Shown here piece after piece: positions 16,948 to 24,910 of a stretch of 51,206 nucleotides of DNA (its first letter is position 1; each line of letters opens with the position of its first letter). The stretch is from Bacteroidales bacterium (GTDB taxonomy: Bacteria; Bacteroidota; Bacteroidia; Bacteroidales; UBA12077): NCBI GenBank assembly GCA_030637515.1, contig DAOWGM010000020.1, positions 1 through 51,206 of the forward strand. The letters are read 5' to 3'. The notes beneath the pieces are model-generated. The model had not been told where the DNA came from, did no database searches, and saw only the letters and a list, made by a program, of their open reading frames with translations. Position numbers and translations under genes: made by a program.

Positions 16948-18498
16948 CTATTCCTTGATAATTTCTCCGTTCTTATCGAAGAAATGGAATTCAAGAAACT
17001 GATATGAGTTTACAGATTCTACTTTGATTTTCTTTTTGAATTTCAAGAACCATTTAAACTTTTTAGAAAATAAACCTTTTTTAATATATCCTTCTATATA
17101 AGGATGAACCTTAAGAGTAAGGTTTTTATAATTTACCTCGTTAATAAGGAAACTTAAATAGTTTTCAATATCATCAACAAATAAAACACTTGGAGTTATT
17201 TCTCCCGAACCTTTACAAGTAGGGCACTTCTCCATTGTTTCAATATTAAGTTCAGGCCTAACTCTTTGTCTCGTAATTTGCATTAGGCCAAACTTGCTTA
17301 GTGGAAGGATATTATGTTTGGTTCTGTCTTGAGACATGGCTTCCTTCATTCTTTCAAAAACCTTTTGCTTATTCTCAGCACCATGCATATCAATAAAATC
17401 GACTACAATAATACCTCCCATATCGCGAAGTCTTAATTGTCTTGCCACTTCATTTGCTGCAGCTAAATTTACCTCTAAGGCATTTGATTCCTGATTTTCA
17501 CCTAACTTAGAACGATTTCCGCTATTTACATCAATTACATGAAGAGCTTCGGTATGTTCTATGATTAAATATGCACCACTTTTAAATGAAACTGTTTTTC
17601 CAAAAGCAGCTTTTATTTGTTTATCAACTCCGTAATGATCAAAAATAGGTTCTGATCCATCGAAATATTTAACTATTTTTTCCTTTTCAGGTGCAATAGT
17701 ACTGATGTAGTCTTTTAGCTCCCTATAAACGGTATCTTCATTAACAAAAATATTATTAAAAGAACCATTTAAAACATCACGCAAAACTGCCGATGTTCTG
17801 TTCAATTCACTAATTACAAGCTTAGGTATTTTCCCCAATGTTAACTTATCAAAGGCAATTTCCCATTTTTTCACCAAACTTCGTAATTCCGAATCAAGAA
17901 CTGCTACTTTTTTTCCTTCAGCAACTGTTCTCACAATAACCCCGTAATTCTTGGGTTTGATACTTTCTACAAGTCTTTTCAGTCTTTTCTTTTCCTCAGG
18001 TGATTCAATCTTCTGAGAAATTGAAACTTTATCAGAGAAAGGAATTAACACAAGGTTTCTTCCAGCAATTGAAATCTCTGAACTTAACCTCGGACCTTTA
18101 GTTGAAATGGGTTCTTTTGCAATTTGAACTAATACTAACTGACCGGATTTTAAAACATCGTTAATTTTTCCGTTTTTATCGATGTCAGCTTCCAGTTTTA
18201 GTTTTGGTAATGTAGGAGCCTTCCCTTTTTTTGAAATTGAACTTTTAACAAACTTATTTAAAGTAAGAAACTGAGGTCCCAAATCCAGATAATGCAAGAA
18301 TGCATCCTTCTCGTAACCAACATCAACAAAAGCTGCGTTCAGTCCGGGCATAATTCTTTTTACCTTGGCAAGATAAATATCGCCAACAGCAAACTGAAAA
18401 TTCCTTTTGTCTTTGTTTAATTCAACCAATTGCTTGTTTTCTAATAAAGCAATTGCTATTTCAGAGGGAGTTACATCAATTACCAGTTCAGTGCTCAC
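16948..18498 (-). CDS. rng: Ribonuclease G/E family endoribonuclease
   Basis: A 516-residue protein of RNase G length, lacking the long C-terminal scaffold of RNase E. An S1-type RNA-binding domain begins near residue 38 (GDIYLAKVKRIMPGLNAAFVDVG). The catalytic core has HVIDVNSGNRS and GGIIVVDFIDM, which hold the metal-binding aspartates, and the zinc-link motif CPTCKGSG near 435. It cleaves single-stranded RNA in rRNA processing and mRNA decay. It is followed upstream on the same strand by a tiny ribosomal-type protein and HU. An insert of about 35 residues inside the S1 region (around 85-125) is lysine-rich, common in Bacteroidota homologues. Confidence 0.94.
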   Translation of the reverse strand: MSTELVIDVTPSEIAIALLENKQLVELNKDKRNFQFAVGDIYLAKVKRIMPGLNAAFVDVGYEKDAFLHYLDLGPQFLTLNKFVKSSISKKGKAPTLPKLKLEADIDKNGKINDVLKSGQLVLVQIAKEPISTKGPRLSSEISIAGRNLVLIPFSDKVSISQKIESPEEKKRLKRLVESIKPKNYGVIVRTVAEGKKVAVLDSELRSLVKKWEIAFDKLTLGKIPKLVISELNRTSAVLRDVLNGSFNNIFVNEDTVYRELKDYISTIAPEKEKIVKYFDGSEPIFDHYGVDKQIKAAFGKTVSFKSGAYLIIEHTEALHVIDVNSGNRSKLGENQESNALEVNLAAANEVARQLRLRDMGGIIVVDFIDMHGAENKQKVFERMKEAMSQDRTKHNILPLSKFGLMQITRQRVRPELNIETMEKCPTCKGSGEITPSVLFVDDIENYLSFLINEVNYKNLTLKVHPYIEGYIKKGLFSKKFKWFLKFKKKIKVESVNSYQFLEFHFFDKNGEIIKE

Positions 18499-18609
18499 TT
18501 TTCCTTCTTCAGTTTTAGTAATAAATTGGTTACATAAAACAATTTAAACCTAAGGAAGATAAACTTCAATAGGTTCAAATTATCAATTCGTTAAAATAAG
18601 TTGCTTATC

Positions 18610-18699
18610 TTATTTCTTTTTGTGACGATTTTTTCTTAAGCGCTTTTTACGCTTATGAGTTGCCATCTTATGTCTTTTTCTCTTCTTTCCGCTTGGCAT
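18610..18699 (-). CDS. 29-residue AURKAIP1/COX24-domain ribosomal-type protein
   Basis: This ORF, too short for routine gene calling, encodes a protein starting MPSGKKRKRHKMATHKRK and ending RHKKK; more than half its residues are Lys or Arg. The KMATHKRKKRLRKNRHK core matches the AURKAIP1/COX24 domain found in mitochondrial small-subunit protein mS38 and in the short bacterial ribosomal protein bS22 of mycobacteria. It is therefore probably a small ribosomal-subunit protein. It lies between rng and the HU gene on the same strand, 29 bp after the HU stop codon. Codon use is normal for the window. Confidence 0.8.
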   Translation of the reverse strand: MPSGKKRKRHKMATHKRKKRLRKNRHKKK

Positions 18700-18728
18700 A
18701 TTCTCAATATTTAAATTTTACTAACTTT

Positions 18729-19016
18729 TTAGTGCTTAACGTTATTCTTTACCTTGTTTACAAATCTCTTAGAAGGCTTGAAAGAAGGAATGAAATGTTC
18801 AGGAATAATAATAGTAGTGTTCTTAGAAATATTTCTTGCTGTTTTTTCAGCACGTTTCTTTACGATAAAGCTACCAAAACCTCTTAAATATACATTCTTA
18901 TCATTTACTAATGAATCCTTAATGGTTTCCATGAAAGCTTCTACTGTTTTCTGTACAGTTATTTTTTCAATTCCTGTGTTCTTTGAAATTTCGTTAACGA
19001 TATCTGCTTTTGTCAT
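18729..19016 (-). CDS. HU-family DNA-binding protein
   Basis: A 95-residue histone-like protein. The N-terminal helices (MTKADIVNEISKNTGIEK) and the beta-arm core (RGFGSFIVKKRAEKTARNI) match HU/IHF; the usual PATGE tip of the arm is replaced by SKNTTIIIPEHFIP, and the FKPSKRFVNKV end is typical. It binds and bends DNA as a dimer. It is probably co-transcribed with the small ribosomal-type gene and rng. A perfect minus-strand -7 box, TATATTTG (19077-19070), lies 54 bp before its start. Confidence 0.93.
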   Translation of the reverse strand: MTKADIVNEISKNTGIEKITVQKTVEAFMETIKDSLVNDKNVYLRGFGSFIVKKRAEKTARNISKNTTIIIPEHFIPSFKPSKRFVNKVKNNVKH

Positions 19017-19152
19017 TTTTTAAAAACTTTAATTATCAATAATTTAGATCATTTACTTATTTTGAACTGCAAATATAAATGAATTCTTTTGATTAATAAA
19101 ATACAAAACGGTTAAATTTGTCAAATATTTAAAAATTATTTTCTCAGGTAAC

Positions 19153-20208
19153 ATGAAGGATATCAGCAAAGTCCTCACAGATTGGTATACACACAATAAA
19201 AGAGACCTTCCGTGGAGAGAAACAAAAAACGCATATAACATTTGGGTATCAGAAATAATACTACAACAAACACGTGTAAATCAGGGCTTAAGTTACTATT
19301 ATCGATTTATTGAAAAGTTTCCTGACATTTTTGCTTTAGCCAGTTCAGATATTGATGAGATTCTTAAGATTTGGCAAGGATTAGGTTATTATTCAAGAGC
19401 CAGAAATATGCACATTACAGCCAAAGATTTAGTTGAAAATTATAATGGAATTTTTCCAGAGGAATATTCAGAGCTTATACAGCTTAAAGGTGTTGGTGAT
19501 TACACTGCAAGTGCAATAGCTTCTATATCTTTTAATAAAAAAACGCCCGTACTTGATGGGAATGTTTTTAGAGTACTTGCCCGTTTATTCGGAATATCAG
19601 AATCAACACAAACAAAAACCGGAAAAGATATTTTTAAGAATAATGCAAAAGAATTAATGGGAAATACAAATCCTGGAATTTTAAATCAGGCTATAATGGA
19701 GTTTGGGTCTTTACAATGCACTCCTTTAAATCCTGATTGTAGCAGTTGCCCCTTAATTTCTGTGTGCTTTGCTTATAAGCATGATCTTATAAGTAGTTTG
19801 CCCGCTAAAAAACAAAAAATAAAACAAACAATCAGGTATTTCAATTACCTATACATTATATATGGTAATGAAACGTTTATTGAAAAAAGAACAAAAAATG
19901 ATATTTGGAAATTACTCTATCAGATTCCATTGATTGAAACAGGTGAGTTATTATCATTAACGGATTTAATTAAAAATAAGAAAATCGAAGAAATGTTCAG
20001 TAATTTAACACCGACAATTGAACCTGATTATATAGATATTAAACATATATTATCTCATCAAAAAATATATTCTCGGTTTTATCGAATTAGAATAGACAAT
20101 CTTAGCAATACTATTCTAAATGAGTATATTAAAGTCCCTGTTGAGAAACTTTCAGAATATAGTATACCGGTGCTTTTACGGAAATATTTTAATCTGTTAG
20201 ATAAATAA
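19153..20208 (+). CDS. mutY: A/G-specific adenine glycosylase MutY
   Basis: MutY removes adenine mispaired with 8-oxoguanine. The 351-residue protein has the catalytic glutamate at 34 (WVSEIILQQTR), the helix-hairpin-helix LKGVGDYTASAIAS (111-124), the catalytic aspartate 135 in VLDGNVFRVLAR and four [4Fe-4S] cysteines at 189, 196, 199 and 205 (C-x6-C-x2-C-x5-C). The C-terminal NUDIX-like domain that reads 8-oxoG follows (about 228-351). Length and residues are normal. It diverges from the HU gene over 136 bp. Confidence 0.95.
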   Translation: MKDISKVLTDWYTHNKRDLPWRETKNAYNIWVSEIILQQTRVNQGLSYYYRFIEKFPDIFALASSDIDEILKIWQGLGYYSRARNMHITAKDLVENYNGIFPEEYSELIQLKGVGDYTASAIASISFNKKTPVLDGNVFRVLARLFGISESTQTKTGKDIFKNNAKELMGNTNPGILNQAIMEFGSLQCTPLNPDCSSCPLISVCFAYKHDLISSLPAKKQKIKQTIRYFNYLYIIYGNETFIEKRTKNDIWKLLYQIPLIETGELLSLTDLIKNKKIEEMFSNLTPTIEPDYIDIKHILSHQKIYSRFYRIRIDNLSNTILNEYIKVPVEKLSEYSIPVLLRKYFNLLDK

Positions 20209-20217
20209 TTTTTAATC

Positions 20218-20249
20218 TTTGTCAGTTTTTTTTTAAATTTATACCTTTA
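20218..20249 (+). promoter_or_regulatory. Promoter of ssb (and probably the gldE-gldD operon)
   Basis: TTTG (20218-20221), 20 bases and TACCTTTA (20242-20249) match TTTG-N19-21-TAnnTTTG at all but the last base. Transcription would begin about 40 bp before the ssb start. Confidence 0.55.
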
Positions 20250-20294
20250 CAATAATTAACCAATTTTATTCACTCAAAAAAAAGAAAATTTAAA

Positions 20295-20717
20295 ATGGGA
20301 ATTAATAAAGTTATTTTAGTTGGAAACGTAGGGAAAGATCCTGAAGTAAGACATTTGGACAGTGGCGTAGCAGTAACAACATTTCCGCTTGCAACAAGTG
20401 AAACATACAAAAACAAAGAAGGTCAGAAGGTTACAAATACTGAATGGCATAATGTTGTACTTTGGAGAGGTTTGGCAGAAGTTGCTGAGAAATATGTAAA
20501 AAAGGGAAATCCTTTATACATTGAAGGAAAAATCAGAACTCGTTCATGGGATGATAAAGATGGTAATAAGAGATATACAACAGAAATTATTGCAGACGTA
20601 ATGCAAATGCTTGGATCTAAGCAAAGTAGTGTAGATGCTGCTGCATCTACACCGGAAAGTACATCGGCGGTTGATATTGATAACATGCCTGCTGAAGAGG
20701 ATGACTTACCATTTTAA
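20295..20717 (+). CDS. ssb: Single-stranded DNA-binding protein
   Basis: A 140-residue SSB with an OB fold ([43 protein letters not shown]) and a short disordered tail ending EEDDLPF, the acidic tip that recruits repair and replication proteins. In Bacteroidota ssb is often found directly before gldE, as here, with 25 bp between the genes. Confidence 0.96.
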   Translation: MGINKVILVGNVGKDPEVRHLDSGVAVTTFPLATSETYKNKEGQKVTNTEWHNVVLWRGLAEVAEKYVKKGNPLYIEGKIRTRSWDDKDGNKRYTTEIIADVMQMLGSKQSSVDAAASTPESTSAVDIDNMPAEEDDLPF

Positions 20718-20742
20718 TTAACTTAAACCTAAACCATTTACA

Positions 20743-22065
20743 TTGGAAACTGCAGAACCATTCCCGTTAGCACTTATTACTAATGTGAATATTGTAATCC
20801 AAACAATCGATTTATTTACAATAGTCAGTATAATTATTTCTTTCATTCTACTTCTGATATCAGCACTACTGACTGGTGCTGAAACTGCATATTTTAGTTT
20901 AAAATCAGATGGACTGAAAGAAATTGAAAAACAAGCTGACATTCGAAGCCGACTAATTATAAGGCATCTTAAAAATCCAAGAAAATTTCTGGCGACAATT
21001 ACTGTTGCAAATGGGTTTTTTAATATTTGCTTTATAATATTTATGGGGATTTTACTTAATAGATTATTTGATTTCACAACACTCCCTACCATTGGCTTTA
21101 TTATTCAAATAGCAGTTATCGCTTTCATCCTAATACTGTTTGGTGAAATCCTCCCTAAGTTTTATGCAAAAAGCAAGGCTGAAAAGTTCGTAAGAAAAAC
21201 AGCTATACTTATTATAATATTTGACAAGATCTTTCACCCGTTTAGTTTGTTCATGATTAATGCTACCAAAATAATTGGCAAGAAACTGGCAAACATTAAG
21301 CAAAATATAACTATTGATGATCTTTCTCAAGCCCTGAATCTTACAACTCATCAAATTACTGATAATGAAAATATCCTTAAAGGAATAGTTAAGTTTGGGA
21401 ATATTGATGTAAAAGAGATCATGAAATCTCGTGTAGATGTTTTTGCAGTTGATATTAAAACTAAATTTAAGGATTTACTTACATTAATTATTGAATCTGG
21501 ACATTCCAGGATTCCGGTATATACTGAAACATTCGATAATATTAAAGGAATCCTTTTTATTAAAGATTTGCTTCCTCATTTTAATAAAGGCAATGATTTC
21601 GATTGGCAGTCCTTATTAAGACCACCTTACTTTGTTCCTGAAAATAAGAAAATTAATGATTTACTTCAGGAGTTTCAGGCTAATAAAATTCATATGGCAA
21701 TTGTTATTGATGAATACGGAGGAACAAGTGGAATAGTAACATTAGAAGATGTTCTGGAAGAAATTGTAGGAGAAATTACTGATGAGTCTGACGAAGATGA
21801 AATTATCTTTTCTCAGGTAAACGATAACACTTATATTTTTGAAGGAAAAACCTTACTAAACGACTTTTTAAAAATTGTAGATATCGAACATGATTTGTTT
21901 GATGATGTAAAAGGTGATGCTGATACAATTGCAGGAATTATACTTGAACTTACCGGTGAAATACCTGCTAAAAACAAAAAAATTGACTTTAAAAATCTTA
22001 CCTTTACCATTGAATCTGTTGATAAACGGCGCATTAAACAAATAAAAGTTGTAATCAACGAATAA
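20743..22065 (+). CDS. gldE: Gliding-motility/CNNM-family protein GldE
   Basis: A 440-residue membrane protein. The order is a DUF21/CNNM transmembrane domain (about 20-190; LLLISALLTGAETAYFSL at its start), two CBS domains (about 208-335; VKEIMKSRVDVFAVD and VIDEYGGTSGIVTLEDVLEEIVGEI) and a CorC/HlyC C-terminal domain (about 350-435). This is the GldE layout. GldE supports GldD in gliding and type IX secretion in Flavobacterium. The start is a TTG at 20743; no nearer ATG gives the N-terminal segment before the first helix. It is followed 7 bp later by gldD. Confidence 0.93.
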   Translation: METAEPFPLALITNVNIVIQTIDLFTIVSIIISFILLLISALLTGAETAYFSLKSDGLKEIEKQADIRSRLIIRHLKNPRKFLATITVANGFFNICFIIFMGILLNRLFDFTTLPTIGFIIQIAVIAFILILFGEILPKFYAKSKAEKFVRKTAILIIIFDKIFHPFSLFMINATKIIGKKLANIKQNITIDDLSQALNLTTHQITDNENILKGIVKFGNIDVKEIMKSRVDVFAVDIKTKFKDLLTLIIESGHSRIPVYTETFDNIKGILFIKDLLPHFNKGNDFDWQSLLRPPYFVPENKKINDLLQEFQANKIHMAIVIDEYGGTSGIVTLEDVLEEIVGEITDESDEDEIIFSQVNDNTYIFEGKTLLNDFLKIVDIEHDLFDDVKGDADTIAGIILELTGEIPAKNKKIDFKNLTFTIESVDKRRIKQIKVVINE

Positions 22066-22072
22066 TCAGTAA

Positions 22073-22651
22073 ATGCATAAAACCAGAATATTAACATACA
22101 TTAGTGTGATTGCATTAAGTGTCCTATTTTTTTCAACAGGATGCAAAAAAAAATATACACCTAAACCAAGGGGCTTTTTCAGGATTGACCTGCCAGAAAA
22201 GAAATATAAAAACTTAGCTAAAGATTACCCATATTCCTTTAAATATCCAGTTAGTGCTTCAATTATTCAAAATGAAACAAAAAAATACTGGATTAATATT
22301 GAGTATCCTGATTTGGGAGGAAAAATACATATTAGCTATATGAAGATTGAAGGAAATCTTGATAATATTATTAATGACACCAGGAAACTTGCATATAAGC
22401 ACACTGTTAAAGCTGATGCAATTAACGAAAAAGTATTTTTAAGACCTGAAAAGAATGTTTATGGAATTCTATATGAAATAGAAGGTAATGCAGCTTCATC
22501 AGTACAATTCTTTTTAACTGACAGCATTAATCATTATCTTCGCGGGGCATTATATTTTAATTGCAAACCGGATAAAGACTCGCTGGCTCCGGTTATTAAC
22601 TTTGTTAAAGAAGATATTATTGTGTTAATGGAATCACTTGAGTGGAAGTAA
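22073..22651 (+). CDS. gldD: Gliding-motility lipoprotein GldD
   Basis: A 192-residue lipoprotein with signal and lipobox ending FSTGC (Cys24), followed by the GldD hallmark KPRGFFRIDLPEKKY. It has no enzymatic motif. In Flavobacterium johnsoniae GldD is needed for gliding and associated secretion. The gene is tightly packed between gldE and the phosphopantetheinyl transferase (7 and 11 bp gaps), as in many Bacteroidota. With the type IX sorting domain at 10,701-13,460, it suggests an active type IX system elsewhere in the genome. Confidence 0.93.
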   Translation: MHKTRILTYISVIALSVLFFSTGCKKKYTPKPRGFFRIDLPEKKYKNLAKDYPYSFKYPVSASIIQNETKKYWINIEYPDLGGKIHISYMKIEGNLDNIINDTRKLAYKHTVKADAINEKVFLRPEKNVYGILYEIEGNAASSVQFFLTDSINHYLRGALYFNCKPDKDSLAPVINFVKEDIIVLMESLEWK

Positions 22652-22662
22652 TCTAACAAGTT

Positions 22663-23295
22663 ATGGGATTGATATTCAGAGAGCATTTTAATGATGATGT
22701 AGAATTTGGAATTTGGGAAATTACCGAGGATTACGATACTCTTCGGGGATCTCTTACACTTGACGAAAATGATATTAGTACCGTTGAAAGTTTCAGAAAT
22801 CATCAGAGAAAACTCGAATGGCTTAGCGTAAGAACTCTTCTTAAAACAATGCTTGGCAGAGAATCAAAAATAGTTTATGGCCCTGAACGAAAACCATACC
22901 TGCATAACAATTTATTCAATATCAGCATTTCTCATTCTAAAAATCTTACTGCAATATTAATGAGCAAAAAGAAAAGAGTTGGTCTTGATCTTGAATTTAT
23001 GACAACAAAAATTTTGCGAATTGCTAATAAGTTTTTAAGACCCGAAGAATTAGAAAATATTGAAAAAGATCAGGAGTTATATCATTTATACTTGCATTGG
23101 TGTGCCAAAGAAGCTCTCTATAAAATTTGTGATAAAGTAGATATTAATTTTGTAACAAATCTAAATATTGATTCCTTTAAACCTAAAGAAGAAGGATTAA
23201 TGATTGGTGCTGTAAACAACAGCTACATGAATGAAAAATTTACTTTGAACTATTTTACACTTAAAAACTACTCCATAGTATGGTGTTATAAATAA
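22663..23295 (+). CDS. 4'-phosphopantetheinyl transferase superfamily protein
   Basis: A 210-residue Sfp/AcpS-type enzyme that would move the 4'-phosphopantetheine arm from CoA to a carrier protein. The metal-binding pair is seen in VGLDLEFM, and the catalytic block WCAKEALYKI (about 145-154) supplies Glu and Lys. ISISHSKNLTAI is the CoA-binding segment. The target is unknown: fatty-acid ACP or another carrier encoded elsewhere. It lies 11 bp after gldD. Confidence 0.9.
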   Translation: MGLIFREHFNDDVEFGIWEITEDYDTLRGSLTLDENDISTVESFRNHQRKLEWLSVRTLLKTMLGRESKIVYGPERKPYLHNNLFNISISHSKNLTAILMSKKKRVGLDLEFMTTKILRIANKFLRPEELENIEKDQELYHLYLHWCAKEALYKICDKVDINFVTNLNIDSFKPKEEGLMIGAVNNSYMNEKFTLNYFTLKNYSIVWCYK

Positions 23296-23334
23296 TTCCT
23301 TTTCAAAAACAGTTTTATGCAATAACTTTTATTT

Positions 23335-24063
23335 ATGATCGCTCAATTTATAATTCAACAAATAAGTCAAGGCAAAAAAACATTTGCCTTACTTATTGAT
23401 CCTGATCATCATAATGACCAATCGCTAATAAAAACGACAAAGCTTGCTGATGATTCAAAGGTTGATTTGATTCTGGTTGGAGGAAGCATATTGCATAATT
23501 CAATTGAGCATTCAATTAAGCTAATTAAAAAAAACACTAACATTCCTGTCATTCTTTTCCCTGGTAATATTTTACAAATTACTGATAAAGCTGATGGTAT
23601 AATGTTACTGTCGTTAATTTCTGGTCGAAACCCTGATCTACTCATTGGGAATCATGTAATAGCGGCTTCATCATTAAAAAATAGCAATCTCGAAATCCTA
23701 CCAACAGGATATATGCTGGTTGATGGAGGAAAAATAACATCAGTGGAATATATGAGTAATACCAAACCAATTCCTTCTGACAAAGCAGATATTGCTATAT
23801 CTACAGCTATGGCTGGAGAAATGCTTGGTTTACAATATATTTATCTTGAAGCTGGCAGTGGAGCATTAAAAAAACCAAGCACTCAAATTATTGAAGGAGT
23901 CAAAAAAAATATTTCAATTCCTTTGATTGTGGGCGGTGGATTAAAAAACACTTCTGATATAAAACAGGCAATAGAAGCCGGTGCAGATATCATTGTAGTT
24001 GGTTCTGCTGTTGAAGAAAACCCTTCGAACCTCCCAGACTTAGTAAATGCTTGTAAAATATAA
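23335..24063 (+). CDS. Geranylgeranylglyceryl/heptaprenylglyceryl phosphate synthase family
   Basis: A 242-residue TIM barrel with the GGGPS/PcrB signatures ALLIDPDH, LVGGSIL, ILFPGNI, YLEAGSGA, LIVGGGLKN and ADIIVVGSAVEENP. The family joins a polyprenyl diphosphate to sn-glycerol-1-phosphate, making an ether lipid precursor best known from archaea; Bacteroidota carry a group II form. The fate of the product in Bacteroidota is not settled. It is the last gene of the ssb-gldE-gldD-transferase-GGGPS run. Confidence 0.92.
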   Translation: MIAQFIIQQISQGKKTFALLIDPDHHNDQSLIKTTKLADDSKVDLILVGGSILHNSIEHSIKLIKKNTNIPVILFPGNILQITDKADGIMLLSLISGRNPDLLIGNHVIAASSLKNSNLEILPTGYMLVDGGKITSVEYMSNTKPIPSDKADIAISTAMAGEMLGLQYIYLEAGSGALKKPSTQIIEGVKKNISIPLIVGGGLKNTSDIKQAIEAGADIIVVGSAVEENPSNLPDLVNACKI

Positions 24064-24158
24064 GTCAAATATTTTCTCAATTACAATAATTCCGATTAAA
24101 CCCTGTTTAAATTAAAACGTCTAAAATATTGCATTATAAATAATTTTGAAGTTTTAAA

Positions 24159-24725
24159 ATGAATACTGGAAATATAAATATTATTCATCAGGAATTAATA
24201 AGGGAAGAGTGGAAACCATTGATAATGCAAGAAATGGCAAGCAATGAAATATATGAAATTTCCAATTATGGCAGAATAAAGAGTTATAAAGTTAATAAAG
24301 AAGACGGATTAATTATTAAAGGCTCATCTCTAAAGGGTTATAAGATTTTAAATATTAAACTGCAAAGCGGGAAACGCACTACTAAGTATATTCATAAACT
24401 TGTTGCAGAAAGTTTTATTCCTAAAGATGATGATTTGCAACAATACGTAATTCATTTAGATTTTGATAAAACAAACAATCATGTTGATAATTTAAAATGG
24501 GTTACAAAAGAAACAATGTATGCTCATCAGAAAATTAACCCTAATTACAAACGTGGTGCAATAAATTACTCCAAGCTTTCCGAAACCGATGTAATTAGAT
24601 TAAAGAAAAAATTAAAACGAGGTAAAAATAAACTCTACAAACTTGCTAAAGAATTTGGCATTACTCATACTCAACTTAACAGAATTCGCAGTGGTGAGAA
24701 CTGGGGTCATGTAAAAGTTGAATAA
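24159..24725 (+). CDS. NUMOD4/HNH-type homing-endonuclease-like protein
   Basis: The 188-residue protein opens with a NUMOD4 DNA-binding module (EEWKPLI, EIYEISNYGRIKS, about 11-45). It continues with an HNH-type core (YIHKLVAESFIP, then VIHLDFDKTNNHVDNLKWVT, about 88-128). It ends with a basic helix-turn-helix-like segment (KLAKEFGITHTQLNRIRSG, about 163-181). The usual NHIDGNKxNN motif is changed to IHLDFDKTNN: the His, Asp and last Asn remain, but the preceding Asn and the Gly-Asn are lost. It could be a free-standing homing endonuclease or a domesticated DNA-binding protein. No intron or intein boundary is visible. A perfect TAATTTTG -7 box lies at 24,141-24,148. A long inverted repeat follows it. 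Confidence 0.75.
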   Translation: MNTGNINIIHQELIREEWKPLIMQEMASNEIYEISNYGRIKSYKVNKEDGLIIKGSSLKGYKILNIKLQSGKRTTKYIHKLVAESFIPKDDDLQQYVIHLDFDKTNNHVDNLKWVTKETMYAHQKINPNYKRGAINYSKLSETDVIRLKKKLKRGKNKLYKLAKEFGITHTQLNRIRSGENWGHVKVE

Positions 24726-24760
24726 AAATATTTAAAATTGAGGTTACCAATACCTTTAAT

Positions 24761-24855
24761 AGCTAATCCCTACAAACACTTCTTTTTTAATTTAGGATTC
24801 ACCAAAGAAATTAACAATCGAAGTACTTTACATTTTCAAGGGATTAGCTTTTTTA
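24761..24855 (+). ncRNA. Nested inverted-repeat element, candidate structured RNA or terminator
   Basis: AGCTAATCCCT (24761-24771) and AGGGATTAGCT (24839-24849) form a perfect 11-bp outer stem 67 nt apart, followed at once by a run of T. Inside lie two further ordered pairs, ACTTC with GAAGT and AATTT with AAATT, giving one long interrupted hairpin. The T-run makes it at least a plausible terminator for the NUMOD4/HNH gene. The size of the arm also allows a small RNA or a degraded miniature mobile element; no target-site duplication is evident. Confidence 0.45.
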
Positions 24856-24910
24856 ATCTTATTATCATATTTTTTTGTATCTTAGGTTTTGAATTTTTTA
24901 ATCCATAATC

